Positions 1-7,678 are shown, counted from the stretch's first letter. The stretch: DNA of 32,481 nt from Chryseobacterium sp. YIM B08800 (GCF_026163565.1 NZ_JAPDKN010000049.1:1-32481), one strand, 5' to 3'. Made by a program: numbers and translations. The notes: generated by a model not told the origin, from the sequence alone.

Positions 1-45
1 ATTTCTTAATGTTAAAAATAAATATCAAATTTAAACAGCCTCTTA
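1..45. mobile_element. Right end of a MITE/IS-like element (second copy of the element at 32163-32430)
   Basis: The first 45 bases are identical and in the same orientation to 32389-32433. Bases 27-42 are the terminal inverted repeat, reading GAGGCTGTTTAAATTT on the minus strand. Bases 43-45 are TTA, the same trinucleotide that flanks the complete copy on both sides and so the presumed target duplication. The rest of this copy lies left of the window, so its length, and whether it is a full IS or a MITE, cannot be seen. The promoter -7 box of the next gene lies 16 bases beyond the element end. Confidence 0.75.
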
Positions 46-60
46 GTTTTTACATTTTTT

Positions 61-68
61 TATCTTTG
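61..68 (+). promoter_or_regulatory. -7 promoter box TATCTTTG for the gene at 100
   Basis: TATCTTTG matches the Bacteroidota -7 consensus TAnnTTTG and lies 31 bases before the ATG at 100. A clear -33 TTG is not visible at the usual distance. That position falls at the edge of the mobile-element end (1-42), so the upstream part of the promoter may have been changed by the insertion. The role is inferred from the consensus only. Confidence 0.5.
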
Positions 69-99
69 AAAAATAAAGCACATTGAAAATACAATTTAA

Positions 100-600
100 A
101 TGAAAGAAGAAAATGTAAATAAGCTGAATGCTCTGTTCTCAAACCTAAAAACGGAAGAACAAAAGCTGAAAGAAAGTCTTGAGAAGAAAAAAAGCGAAGA
201 TGATTTATTTATTGAAGGTTTTAAAACTTTATGCAAAAACTTCATCGATCCAAAAATGCAGGAATTCAGAAGAATGTTGAGGCAAAACGGATTTGGCTGT
301 AAGGTTTCATTTAACGAAGAAATTAAAAATGGATTAGGAATTAATGCGCAGACCAATATTAAGCTTCAGATTTCAAGAAATGTAGATTCTAATTTTTATG
401 CGAATGATAAGTTTCCGCATATTATGTTTGTTGCCGATAAAAATCTAAAAAGAATCGTTGTACATCAGGATAATATTTTCCAAAACGGAACAGGAACTGC
501 CGCTTTAAAAGAACGAAACTATACTCTTGAAAATCTTCACGAAGACGATATAGAAAAAGAAATTCTGGAATCTGTGGAAAATATTTTAATGAATAAATAA
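100..600 (+). CDS. Hypothetical protein with N-terminal coiled coil
   Basis: A 166-residue soluble protein that I cannot assign to a named family. Residues 1 to about 40 are rich in Lys, Glu and Leu with heptad-like spacing and probably form a coiled coil. The remainder is a mixed alpha/beta-looking domain with no Cys cluster, signal peptide or membrane segment. The ATG at 100 follows a TATCTTTG promoter box at 61-68, and a hairpin terminator begins 5 bases after the stop, so it appears to be a single-gene transcript. The opposite-strand frame is a shadow. The coding call rests on the long open frame, promoter and terminator; no function is proposed. Confidence 0.8.
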   Translation: MKEENVNKLNALFSNLKTEEQKLKESLEKKKSEDDLFIEGFKTLCKNFIDPKMQEFRRMLRQNGFGCKVSFNEEIKNGLGINAQTNIKLQISRNVDSNFYANDKFPHIMFVADKNLKRIVVHQDNIFQNGTGTAALKERNYTLENLHEDDIEKEILESVENILMNK

Positions 601-604
601 TTTT

Positions 605-629
605 AAAACCTATGCTATTGCAGGTTTTT
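605..629 (+). terminator. Intrinsic terminator after the gene at 100-600
   Basis: AAAACC (605-610) pairs with GGTTTT (623-628), and TGC (613-615) with GCA (620-622) around a TATT loop, with a two-base bulge. The stem runs into a short T tract. It could also serve the broken gene converging from the minus strand, whose reading frame ends at 634. Confidence 0.6.
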
Positions 630-633
630 GTTG

Positions 634-1125
634 CTAATCTCCGTCACCACCAATACTGTTGAACTCTTTTGTTGAATAATGCAGGAAAAGTAAGATGAGT
701 AAATCTTCAACTGATTCGTCTGCTTCGATGTAAAAAACAGTCTCTTTTGATTTATGGTTTACTTCCTGAATTTCTATGAGTAATTTTCCTTTTTCAAAAA
801 GTTGATTGGTTTTAGCTAATTTAAAGTAATATATTCTGACATCTTGCCCTGACTTAATGATTCTGTCTTTTGCAAGATCTGTAAAGTAAATAACTCTTTT
901 AGAAAGACTCAATTCTATGTCATTCTTCAGAAAGCCTACATTTTTAATATCATAAGTGCGCGATTAATATTCTATACAATGACGGATTCTGAAAAAATGA
1001 GATTCATCTACAATTTTTCCGATTTCCTGGCGGGTTTCCGAAAATAAAACGAAATCTTTCTTATCATATTGAGCAGTATAATTTTTAAAGAGATGAATGT
1101 GCTTGATAGGGTTATTATCTTTCAT
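634..1125 (-). pseudogene. Gene interrupted by one in-frame TAA (nonsense-disrupted hypothetical protein)
   Basis: An ATG at 1125 opens a 53-codon frame (beginning MKDNNPIK) that stops at TAA, 964-966. The same frame then stays open without a shift for another 109 codons to the stop at 634, giving segments such as SRTYDIKNVGFLKND and KRVIYFTDLAKDRI. Reading through the TAA would give one protein of about 163 residues. The downstream half has no ATG near its beginning, only a TTG at 912, so the simplest reading is one ancestral gene cut by a point mutation such as TAT or TAC to TAA. Alternatives are a sequencing error or two small genes. No family is recognised; the C-terminus is acidic and ends in GGDGD. 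Confidence 0.6.
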
Positions 1126-1140
1126 TTTAATCAATAAAAA

Positions 1141-2148
1141 TTATTTCTTCTGAAACTCCGCATTAGAAACCAAAACAGAATCATTTAAAGCTCCTAAAAA
1201 AGCCAGCAAATCTTCCTTTTCTTTCGAATTAAAAACAATCGGTTTTTCTAATTGTCTCGCTAAAGTTGGGCTTTTAACAATTCCATTTTCATAATGATCC
1301 AAAACTTCATTTAATGTTTTAAATCTACCGTCATGCATATAAGGATTAGTGTAGGCAAGATTTCTCAAACTTGGAATTTTAAACATCATTTTATCTGCAG
1401 GCTCAAAAGTTTTGTTCCATTTCCCGTAATCTTTTAGTTCGAAATTATAAGAAAGTCCATTATTGGCAAATTCATAGGTTGAAAACAAAGGTTCTGTATG
1501 ACAAGAACTACAATTTTGTTTAAATAATTGGTAGCCTTTATTTTCCGATTGAGTAAATTTTGCTTTTCCCTGTTTTACTTTATCATATTTCGCATTAGCA
1601 GAAACAATCGTTAACTGAAACTGTGAAAGTGCTTTCATAAGTCGTTCAGAGGTCGCTAAACTGTCACCAAAACTTTTGTAGAAAAGGATTTTGTATTCTT
1701 TTGATTGATTCAATTTTCTTACAACAGCATTAATATCCTCTCCCATTTCTTTTGGATGATTAATCGGCGCTAAAGCCTGAACATCGATATTCACAACCGA
1801 ACCATCCCACATAAATGTTTTTTGCCAAGCCAAATTAAAAATTGCAGGAGAATTTCGGTCTCCGATTCCGTCTTCAATTCCTTTGCTTAAATGATTTCCG
1901 GCATGCGAAAAAGCTTGGTTCGACAAATGGCACGAAGAACATGAAATTGTATGATCTCTTGATAAAACAGGATCATAAAAGAGCTTTCTTCCCAACTCAA
2001 CAGTAGACTGTTTTAGCGGATTTTTCTTAAAATCATAAATCGGTTTCGGAAAATAATCAGGATAAATCAATTGAATATCCTGAAGACTGTAAAATGCCAT
2101 CAGAATAAAAAATGAAAGGAAACCTAACTGTTTAAATTTAGAATACAC
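1141..2148 (-). CDS. Di-haem cytochrome c peroxidase (MauG/CcpA family)
   Basis: A 335-residue periplasmic c-type cytochrome. Residues 1-20 form a hydrophobic signal or anchor. Two haem c attachment motifs are visible, CSSCH at residues 70-74 and CSSCH at 213-217, the two-domain layout of bacterial di-haem peroxidases, which reduce hydrogen peroxide to water with electrons from small cytochromes. MHDGRF (271-276) and DRNSP near 97-101 fit conserved family segments. Some members of this superfamily are MauG-like oxidases rather than peroxidases, and sequence alone does not separate them. Length is normal. The gene lies 44 bases downstream of the Cys-motif/plug-like gene on the same strand, so the two may be co-transcribed. 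Confidence 0.9.
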   Translation of the reverse strand: MYSKFKQLGFLSFFILMAFYSLQDIQLIYPDYFPKPIYDFKKNPLKQSTVELGRKLFYDPVLSRDHTISCSSCHLSNQAFSHAGNHLSKGIEDGIGDRNSPAIFNLAWQKTFMWDGSVVNIDVQALAPINHPKEMGEDINAVVRKLNQSKEYKILFYKSFGDSLATSERLMKALSQFQLTIVSANAKYDKVKQGKAKFTQSENKGYQLFKQNCSSCHTEPLFSTYEFANNGLSYNFELKDYGKWNKTFEPADKMMFKIPSLRNLAYTNPYMHDGRFKTLNEVLDHYENGIVKSPTLARQLEKPIVFNSKEKEDLLAFLGALNDSVLVSNAEFQKK

Positions 2149-2192
2149 AAGAAGGTTGATTAGAGGAATTAATCTTTGCTTTCTATTTAAAA

Positions 2193-2786
2193 TTATTTAG
2201 ACTTTTTATTTTTTAGTTTCTTTTTTGAAGTAATGACAATTGCCCCGTACTTTGCTTTTTCACCATAAATAGTTGTTGCTGATTTTTCGTCTAAAATATT
2301 GATTGATGCAATGTTTTCTGTATTTAGTTTTTTCATTTTGTCTTCAGAAATTCTAAATCCATCTAAAAAAATTCTTGGCTGTGTAGATTCAATATCTTCT
2401 TTTGAAGGCATTCCTAACCAATGAGATACTCCAATAGTATCATTAACCTTTCTAAATCCATAAAAGCCCTTTTTCAAATCAATTTGTTTAAACTCTTCGT
2501 CCGTTTTTATTTCTTGGGCTTCAGCTGTATTCGAGATTCCTACTGTGGTAATTAATCCTAAAGCTATTTTCCCTAAAACGGATAATGCGATATTTCTATT
2601 TAACTGATGAGTTCTAAAATTTCCGCAAATGTTGGAGTTAGACTTTACTTCTTCATAAAGTTCTTCGTCTGAGCTATTGGTAAAATCTCGTACAGTTTTA
2701 CTGCAGACTTGGCAGAATTTTCCTTTATCACTGGAAGTCATTTCATCCCAGTTTTCGAAACAAGGGTTTGGAATATTTAATTTCAT
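2193..2786 (-). CDS. Cys-motif protein with a C-terminal TonB-plug-like segment
   Basis: 197 residues. The N-terminus has NPCFENW followed by FCQVC and KTVRDFT, a CxxC-type motif seen at the start of many short flavobacterial proteins and likely to bind metal. Around residues 65-90 there is a hydrophobic stretch (SVLGKIALGLITTVG) ending near AEAQ, which looks like a membrane segment after the cytoplasmic Cys domain. The C-terminal part, with IFLDGFRIS and then TTIYGEKAKYGAIVITSKK, resembles the plug motif of SusC/TonB-dependent receptors, but no beta-barrel follows, so it is not a transporter. Function is unknown; a role in envelope protein interactions is only inference. It lies between the NAD(P)-binding gene and the peroxidase gene on the same strand. 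Confidence 0.75.
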   Translation of the reverse strand: MKLNIPNPCFENWDEMTSSDKGKFCQVCSKTVRDFTNSSDEELYEEVKSNSNICGNFRTHQLNRNIALSVLGKIALGLITTVGISNTAEAQEIKTDEEFKQIDLKKGFYGFRKVNDTIGVSHWLGMPSKEDIESTQPRIFLDGFRISEDKMKKLNTENIASINILDEKSATTIYGEKAKYGAIVITSKKKLKNKKSK

Positions 2787-2837
2787 ACTGTATTTTTTAT
2801 GTTTAAAAGATAGTAAAGAATTAATTACAAAACAACC

Positions 2838-3596
2838 CTACAAATGAAAATACCTCGGATCAGGATATTGAAACTCAAAATTTAATTCTTCAATTAATTT
2901 GTTTGGGGAAATCGTTCTTCCGATATCTGTTCTTTCACCCGAGTAAGGCAAATCTTTTTGCGCATTGATTACCTCTTCTTTGTTTGGATGAATCGGGGCA
3001 ACTACATTGTACACTTTGGATTCAGAATGATTGTCCAGCATTTTTTCTACTACCAAACAAATATCTGCATAATGAATATGATTCACCAGCATTTCTAAAT
3101 TTGAAATATTATAATTCTTTAAAAGTCGCTGATCCCCCATTAATCCGGCTAATCTCAGAATATTAGCTTTTGGAAATTGATGTAAGATAAAATTCTCACT
3201 TTCCACCTCTTCAGCAGGCTGATCATCTTCTGTAAAATTTTTGTCAATCTGAGGATAAACACCCGTTGAACTCATTAAAAACAATTGACCTTTGTAATCT
3301 CCAAGAAATCTCAAAAGATTCTGCTGTTTTTCTTTCATAGAAACCTGTGCTCCTCTAATTCCTGAAAACGGAACGGTAATAATCACAGCATCTAATTGTG
3401 GCAAAACATCCCATTTTGTTATTGTTTCGGATGAATGATCGGGAAAATCAGCCAAAGTTGGATGATATCCTTTTGATTTAAATTCTGCTATTTTAGATTC
3501 GGATGTCGTGGTAGCGAAAATTTCATATTGATCAGATAATCGTTCTGCAATATGATTTCCGAGCCAGCCACAGCCGATGATTCCTAGGTTTTTCAT
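2838..3596 (-). CDS. NAD(P)-binding Rossmann protein, YeeZ-like extended SDR
   Basis: 252 residues. The N-terminus GIIGCGWLGNHIA gives the dinucleotide-binding motif GxGxxG (residues 8, 10 and 13) right after the first beta strand. The motifs DAVIITVPFSG and FLMSSTGVYP follow the order seen in the NAD-dependent epimerase/dehydratase superfamily, nearest to YeeZ-type proteins of unknown substrate. The canonical YxxxK catalytic pair is not obvious, so an oxidoreductase reaction should not be assumed. There is no signal peptide, so it is cytoplasmic. The ATG at 3596 lies 15 bases after the toxin gene stop (3612), so transcription from the toxin-antitoxin unit could run on into it. Confidence 0.8.
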   Translation of the reverse strand: MKNLGIIGCGWLGNHIAERLSDQYEIFATTTSESKIAEFKSKGYHPTLADFPDHSSETITKWDVLPQLDAVIITVPFSGIRGAQVSMKEKQQNLLRFLGDYKGQLFLMSSTGVYPQIDKNFTEDDQPAEEVESENFILHQFPKANILRLAGLMGDQRLLKNYNISNLEMLVNHIHYADICLVVEKMLDNHSESKVYNVVAPIHPNKEEVINAQKDLPYSGERTDIGRTISPNKLIEELNFEFQYPDPRYFHL

Positions 3597-3611
3597 GTTT
3601 AGTTTTGATTA

Positions 3612-3908
3612 TTATTTTAATGATTCGTAATTATCATAAGGATCTTGAAAGTTTTGGAGGATTCTGTGAATATACAAAACATCATTTTTGTAATTATAAA
3701 TAATAGTATTGTGCTTAGTCAAAAGAAATTGATGAAAATGAGTATCCTCATACTTTTGAAAAATCACTTTTTTGTCAAGTAAAATATTGATTGCGTTTTG
3801 AAATTTTTCAAAGAAATCTACCAAAATATCAATGCCCCATTCTTCCAAAAGATATTCTTCAATACTTAGTAGATCCTGTTGCGCTTTTCCAGATATTTCG
3901 TAACGCAT
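3612..3908 (-). CDS. ParE/RelE-type toxin
   Basis: About 98 residues from the ATG at 3908 (MRYEISGKAQQDLLSIEEYL); an upstream ATG at 3926 adds six residues but MRYEIS fits the family start better. The order Y-x-I-S-x-x-A-x-x-D-L-x-x-I, then a helix with EEWG, and C-terminal strands ending in VLYIHRILQNFQDP, match ParE-like toxins of type II systems. RelE relatives cut ribosome-bound mRNA and ParE relatives poison gyrase; this sequence does not decide which. The start lies inside the preceding HTH gene, so translation of the two is probably coupled. Length is normal and no frame damage is seen. Confidence 0.85.
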   Translation of the reverse strand: MRYEISGKAQQDLLSIEEYLLEEWGIDILVDFFEKFQNAINILLDKKVIFQKYEDTHFHQFLLTKHNTIIYNYKNDVLYIHRILQNFQDPYDNYESLK

Positions 3909-4236
3909 CTTCTTTATATTTTTCAATACGTTTTTTCATGTTCTCCAAAACAATTTCTCCAGGAACTCCTTTTCCATTTTTAAAATCTTGTTCAGTTTGT
4001 TTCAAAGATTCCAAAATTTCTTCTTTCGTTTCGTTGCGCCATTGTTTAGGTTCGATGGTTTTTGAAATCACTAAAAGCTCTTCCGGCGTGAATCTTTTTT
4101 CTTTTAGTTTCTTGAAAAAAGTAGGTTTCTTAATTCCTGATTTCTCAATAATGTAAGACATTTTGAAAGGAGAATTTTTCAGAATCTCATCAATATTATT
4201 TTGAATCTCGATGTATTTTTCTATTTCCGCTATCAT
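3859..4236 (-). CDS. HTH-type antitoxin paired with the ParE-like toxin
   Basis: 125 residues. Residues about 24-58 (FKMSYIIEKSGIKKPTFFKK, then the PEELLVISK helix) look like a helix-turn-helix, so the protein probably binds DNA and represses its own operon. The Lys/Glu-rich C-terminal tail (about 75-125) is the likely toxin-wrapping segment. The gene precedes the toxin and overlaps it by 50 bases with the toxin start at 3908. A palindrome covering the -7 promoter box at 4299-4323 is a good candidate operator. The antitoxin role is inferred from context and layout; the HTH-first order resembles other HTH-ParE pairs in Bacteroidota. Confidence 0.75.
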   Translation of the reverse strand: MIAEIEKYIEIQNNIDEILKNSPFKMSYIIEKSGIKKPTFFKKLKEKRFTPEELLVISKTIEPKQWRNETKEEILESLKQTEQDFKNGKGVPGEIVLENMKKRIEKYKEDALRNIWKSATGSTKY

Positions 4237-4298
4237 GTTTTTAAAATTTTAGATTCTAAATTTTATATTTTAAATCGATAAAAAAGATACTTTTTGTC

Positions 4299-4323
4299 TC
4301 ATTATATGATACAAATATAATCA
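4299..4323 (-). promoter_or_regulatory. Promoter -7 box within a palindromic operator for the toxin-antitoxin operon
   Basis: TCATTATA (4299-4306) and TATAATCA (4316-4323) form an inverted repeat matching at 7 of 8 positions around a 9-base centre. On the minus strand the centre and right arm contain TATATTTG (4312-4319), the -7 consensus, 76 bases before the antitoxin ATG. A repressor bound here would block RNA polymerase, fitting autorepression by the HTH antitoxin. The binding itself is inference. Confidence 0.5.
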
Positions 4324-4500
4324 ATTTATGATTCCAAATTATAGAAATAAATATCAAGAACATTAAATATCTTTGAGTCTGTCGTCATTTTTTTCTATTC
4401 CGTTTGTCATCCTGAAAGGATCTCAGCACGAATCATATTATTTTTCTTATGATATACTTAAGTTCTCATTGGAATGATAAACATTGAAAGCTTTTTTAAT
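4324..4500. repeat. Intergenic stretch with a short hairpin resembling dispersed flavobacterial repeats
   Basis: This non-coding stretch separates the toxin-antitoxin promoter from the terminator of the DUF6261-like gene. It contains GTCATCCTGAAAGGATCTCAG near 4407-4427, in which ATCCT and AGGAT pair around GAA. From memory, sequences of this kind recur between genes in flavobacterial genomes. No open frame, RNA gene or other site is visible. Confidence 0.35.
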
Positions 4501-4507
4501 CAGCCAA

Positions 4508-4534
4508 CAAAAAACTCAGCAATTCTGCTGAGTT
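4508..4534 (-). terminator. Intrinsic terminator for the DUF6261-like gene
   Basis: AACTCAGCA (4513-4521) pairs perfectly with TGCTGAGTT (4526-4534) around a four-base loop. On the minus strand the stem is followed by a T-rich run (the A run at 4509-4514). It begins 7 bases after the stop at 4541. Confidence 0.85.
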
Positions 4535-4540
4535 CTTGAT

Positions 4541-5245
4541 TTATGGTTTATTGTCTTGAGATGGCTCCGGTTTGATATCCGAATTTTTCGCTGCTTTTAC
4601 CAGCTCATTCGTATCGTTGTAGAGCAATTCCCAACCCGGAACGTCTTTCATTGCGGTTAAAAGGTTGAGGTAAGTTTTTAGGTTTTTCTCAAGATCTTTG
4701 CGAATAGCTGATGCGCTGGTCATCTGCCGGAGATCGGCATTCGCTTCCGCCTGATCTGCAAATAGAGCTTCAAAATCCTCATGCTTTGTTTTCATTTCCA
4801 TAAAAGCAGGATTCAGGGAAAGAAAAGCTATTTTCTGTTGATTTTCCTGGCTTTCTAACGTTTCGATCAGCTTTTTCATTTGTGCTGATTGTGAAGAATA
4901 GCTTAAACGGTCGAGGTTCAGACCGAAAGTTTTGAAAACGCTGTACAGATCTGCCGCCGACTGATAATTAGGTGCCGTCTGAAGCTTTCGGTAACCATTC
5001 AGAAAGGCTTTCAGATTAGTGTAAGCTACATCTCTTTCGTGGTCTGCTGTGGCAACATCTTTTCCTTTTCCGCTGTAGATCTGTTTGGTGTAGACCATAT
5101 CGTATTCGGTGTAGGAAGTCTGCAAAGTTGCGGTTAGCGGATGGTTGGAAATTACAGGATATTTTCCTGACTGAATGTTGCTGATAATTCTCTGAGCCAA
5201 AGTCGCAAGATCTTTAGTACTCAGTCTTACTAATGAAATTTTCAT
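4541..5245 (-). CDS. DUF6261-like protein of unknown function
   Basis: 234 residues, almost wholly helical in appearance, with no signal peptide or membrane segment. The opening MKISLVRLSTKDLATLAQR and the overall length fit a Bacteroidota-restricted family that I recall as DUF6261; the assignment is from memory. The tail is rich in Pro, Lys and Glu and probably disordered. Base composition is more G+C-rich than the genes on either side. It is a single-gene unit with its own strong terminator at 4508-4534, and a 496-base intergenic stretch lies upstream. No biochemical role is known to me. Confidence 0.7.
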   Translation of the reverse strand: MKISLVRLSTKDLATLAQRIISNIQSGKYPVISNHPLTATLQTSYTEYDMVYTKQIYSGKGKDVATADHERDVAYTNLKAFLNGYRKLQTAPNYQSAADLYSVFKTFGLNLDRLSYSSQSAQMKKLIETLESQENQQKIAFLSLNPAFMEMKTKHEDFEALFADQAEANADLRQMTSASAIRKDLEKNLKTYLNLLTAMKDVPGWELLYNDTNELVKAAKNSDIKPEPSQDNKP

Positions 5246-5346
5246 CTTTTAAATGTGTTTTAATTATTAATTATTCATGAAATAACTAAAACAAATATAA
5301 ATAATTCTGCATTTAGTTTAAAACATTTTGTGGGAAATAAAATTCA

Positions 5347-5505
5347 GTTGCAAGAAGTTCTCCTCAACTTGTGGGAGACTTCCTGCAATTGCAGAAGGTT
5401 ACAAACAAGGTTGTTTTAAACAAAATGCGGATGCAGGAGGTTTGTTTTAAGGGTGTTTTTGAGGTTCTGCGGATGCGGGAGGTATTCACTGGATCAGCTT
5501 TGGAA
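5347..5505. repeat. Degenerate tandem repeat, period about 42 bases
   Basis: Within the non-coding stretch 5246-5648, units start near 5347, 5382, 5424 and 5466. The last three share a core like TGCGGATGCAGGAGGTT, seen as TGCAATTGCAGAAGGTT, TGCGGATGCAGGAGGTT and TGCGGATGCGGGAGGTA. The first unit is much weaker. Spacing is about 42 bases in the two later intervals and 35 in the first. A minus-strand open frame crosses it but looks like a by-product of a period divisible by three. Its role is unknown. Confidence 0.5.
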
Positions 5506-5648
5506 TTAGTATTCCCATAGTGAACTTCACTAAAGTAAACTTCAAGTTTACACATTAAATTAATCTTTAATACGAGCAACAATCCCACAATAGCGAGTCT
5601 ATAAATTTAAAGAATTTGAGATTTTCATAGTTTTACGAGAAACAGTAA

Positions 5649-5677
5649 TTGAAAATTTACAGTATTTTATATATTTG
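5649..5677 (+). promoter_or_regulatory. Promoter of the ATPase-PIN operon
   Basis: TTG at 5649-5651 and TATATTTG at 5670-5677 are separated by 18 bases, in the range for Bacteroidota -33/-7 promoters. The -7 box is 64 bases before the ATG at 5742, leaving a leader of roughly 58 bases. A second near-match, TATAATTTG, follows at about 5684-5692. Confidence 0.55.
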
Positions 5678-5741
5678 GTAATTATAATTTGTTTCACCTA
5701 TTATCTAATCTAAAACTTAGCTAAACAATAGCTTGTAAAAC

Positions 5742-7100
5742 ATGGGAATAAAAAAGATAAAATTAAAAAACTTTAAATGTTATAAAGAAATAGAATTGGA
5801 TATTGCCAAAGTAACTCTCTTAACAGGCGCAAATAGTAGTGGTAAGAGCTCATTACTATATAGTATATTAGGATCAATTCAATCTAGGGAATTTCCATTT
5901 TATTTTTCTCCAAATGGGAAATATATAAATATGGGAGATTATACAGAAATAGTTAATAATCATAATACGAATGAAACAATAGAAATTGAATTTACGATTA
6001 ATGAAGATTTTAATGAGAAAGTTTTAACACAATGGAAAATTGATAAATTAAGAGATTTGCCTGAACTTTATTATTTGGAGGCTTCAAGTGATTTTTATAA
6101 TCTTAAAATAAAAAAGGTTAGAAAATATTCATTAGATTTTGAATATTTTAAAGATAAGGATCCCCAAAAAGAATTTCGTTCTCCAGAGATTCTCTCAAAA
6201 GTTTTGTCAAATGTAAGTAATTTGGTAAACGAAATGATGATTAAGCAATTTGGTAAAAAAGAGAAGGGGAAAGATAGAGATGAAAAAAAAAGATATGGAT
6301 CAGTTAAAGAAAAATTAAATTTTAGATTCACTGATTTAAATGAGCTAAAAACATTAATTAAGGATGACGGAAATTATTATCTTGATAATATAGTATCATC
6401 AATAACAAACAATTTCAAATCATATGACGATAATATAAATTTCATAAGTTCTTTTAGACTATATCCTGAAAGAACCTACTACGAAGCTTCAAAATTTGAT
6501 TTAAAAGTTAGAAAATTTGGAGAAAATTATGAGGATCAAATTATTGCATGGGAAACAACAAAGGATGAGAGATTTAAAAAATTATGTGAAATTCTTATTG
6601 AATTAGGATTATTATATAGTATTAAATCAAAAAGACTTTCAGGTGGTAGATACGAAATTTTAGTTCAAATTAAAAAAAATGGAATTTGGTCTTCAATAAC
6701 AGATGTTGGATTTGGTATAAGTCAATTTTTACCAGTAATTGTCGCTGATTTACAGCTTAAAAAAAATTCAACATTATTTATAGCTCAACCTGAAATACAT
6801 CTCCATCCGAAAGTTCAAGCCCAATTTGCTGATTACATAATTAATAGGATTAAAAATGATAATAAAAATTATATAATTGAAACTCATAGTGAATATTTAA
6901 TCAACAGATTAAGACTTGCTATTTGTGAAGAGCGAATTTTAGAGGATGAAATATCAGTCATTTATATTGAAAATGAAGATTTTGAGACAAAAAATTATAA
7001 ATTAGAGTTAAAAAAAGATGGTCAAATTATTAATGCTCCAGACAGTTTTTTTGATACCTATATGTTAGATACTATGAATATTGTTTTAAACGCTAAATAA
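5742..7100 (+). CDS. DUF3696-type AAA ATPase (OLD/RecF-like), partner of a PIN nuclease
   Basis: 452 residues. The N-terminus IKKIKLKNFKCYKEIELD is the typical start of RecF/OLD-like ATPases. Walker A is GANSSGKSS (29-37). A signature-like VGFGISQFLPVI lies at 322-333, the Walker B region LFIAQPEIHLHP at 345-356, and the switch histidine in ETHSEYL at H382. The C-terminus DGQIINAPDSFFDTYMLD fits the DUF3696 tail. The first acidic position before QPE is Ala here, which may slow hydrolysis or may be normal in this branch. Many such ATPases sense phage or DNA damage and control a toxic effector. The stop overlaps the next start by one base (TAATG), so the two are translationally coupled. Codon use is strikingly A+T-rich, suggesting acquisition by transfer. 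Confidence 0.85.
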   Translation: MGIKKIKLKNFKCYKEIELDIAKVTLLTGANSSGKSSLLYSILGSIQSREFPFYFSPNGKYINMGDYTEIVNNHNTNETIEIEFTINEDFNEKVLTQWKIDKLRDLPELYYLEASSDFYNLKIKKVRKYSLDFEYFKDKDPQKEFRSPEILSKVLSNVSNLVNEMMIKQFGKKEKGKDRDEKKRYGSVKEKLNFRFTDLNELKTLIKDDGNYYLDNIVSSITNNFKSYDDNINFISSFRLYPERTYYEASKFDLKVRKFGENYEDQIIAWETTKDERFKKLCEILIELGLLYSIKSKRLSGGRYEILVQIKKNGIWSSITDVGFGISQFLPVIVADLQLKKNSTLFIAQPEIHLHPKVQAQFADYIINRIKNDNKNYIIETHSEYLINRLRLAICEERILEDEISVIYIENEDFETKNYKLELKKDGQIINAPDSFFDTYMLDTMNIVLNAK

Positions 7101-7591
7101 TGAAAGACATATTTATTGATAATAACATCGCAAAAAACTTTGTAACTCCAATTGATGATGAATATAAGAATCTTATAAAATGGATTTTGGAATACGATAC
7201 TAATAAAGTATCAATAAATCCTGAAGAAAAAGCTAATTATGCACATTTAGTAGTAAATCAAAAGATATTAGTGGAATATATGAGGAGTTCATACAATTGT
7301 CATAAGTCTACCGCAATTCCTGTTTTAATTTCAATCCTTACAAGGCAAGGCAGAGTTATTAAATTTGAAAATAATTTGATTAAAGAAATAAAAAACAAGC
7401 TTTTTACAAAGCAAATTCTAAGAAAAATATTATCGAATGAAGAAGATCATTGTCATATTTGCACAATTTTAAATTCAAATAGAAAAAAAGTTTTAACAAA
7501 TGATGAAAATTTAACTAAAGATCTCTCAAATTTTCCAGGTGCTCATATTCAAGTTACTGATAGACCAGAAAAAATTAATTACCGGGAATAG
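7100..7591 (+). CDS. PIN-domain nuclease, likely effector of the ATPase module
   Basis: 163 residues. The four acidic positions of PIN nucleases appear in order: D7 in IFIDNN, E59 in KILVEYM, D116 in NEEDHCHI and D135 in VLTNDENL. PIN domains are Mg-dependent ribonucleases, known from VapC toxins and tRNA- or mRNA-cleaving effectors. There is no VapB-type antitoxin; the only partner is the overlapping upstream ATPase, which may restrain or trigger the nuclease. It shares the A+T-rich codon use of the ATPase, and a terminator follows at 7679. The link to defence or abortive infection is inference from layout. Substrate unknown. Confidence 0.75.
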   Translation: MKDIFIDNNIAKNFVTPIDDEYKNLIKWILEYDTNKVSINPEEKANYAHLVVNQKILVEYMRSSYNCHKSTAIPVLISILTRQGRVIKFENNLIKEIKNKLFTKQILRKILSNEEDHCHICTILNSNRKKVLTNDENLTKDLSNFPGAHIQVTDRPEKINYRE

Positions 7592-7678
7592 TAATATAAT
7601 AGTCAAGCTTATTACAAACTCAAATAAAGAAAAACCAATGGTGATAAATTACAATCAGTAAGCAAAACAAATATTAAT

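Noticed and set aside
5364..5588. A 74-residue minus-strand open frame, Cys- and Thr-rich
   Set aside because: It crosses the 42-base tandem repeats, whose period is divisible by three and keeps one frame open. It has no promoter box and its composition is unlike a protein.
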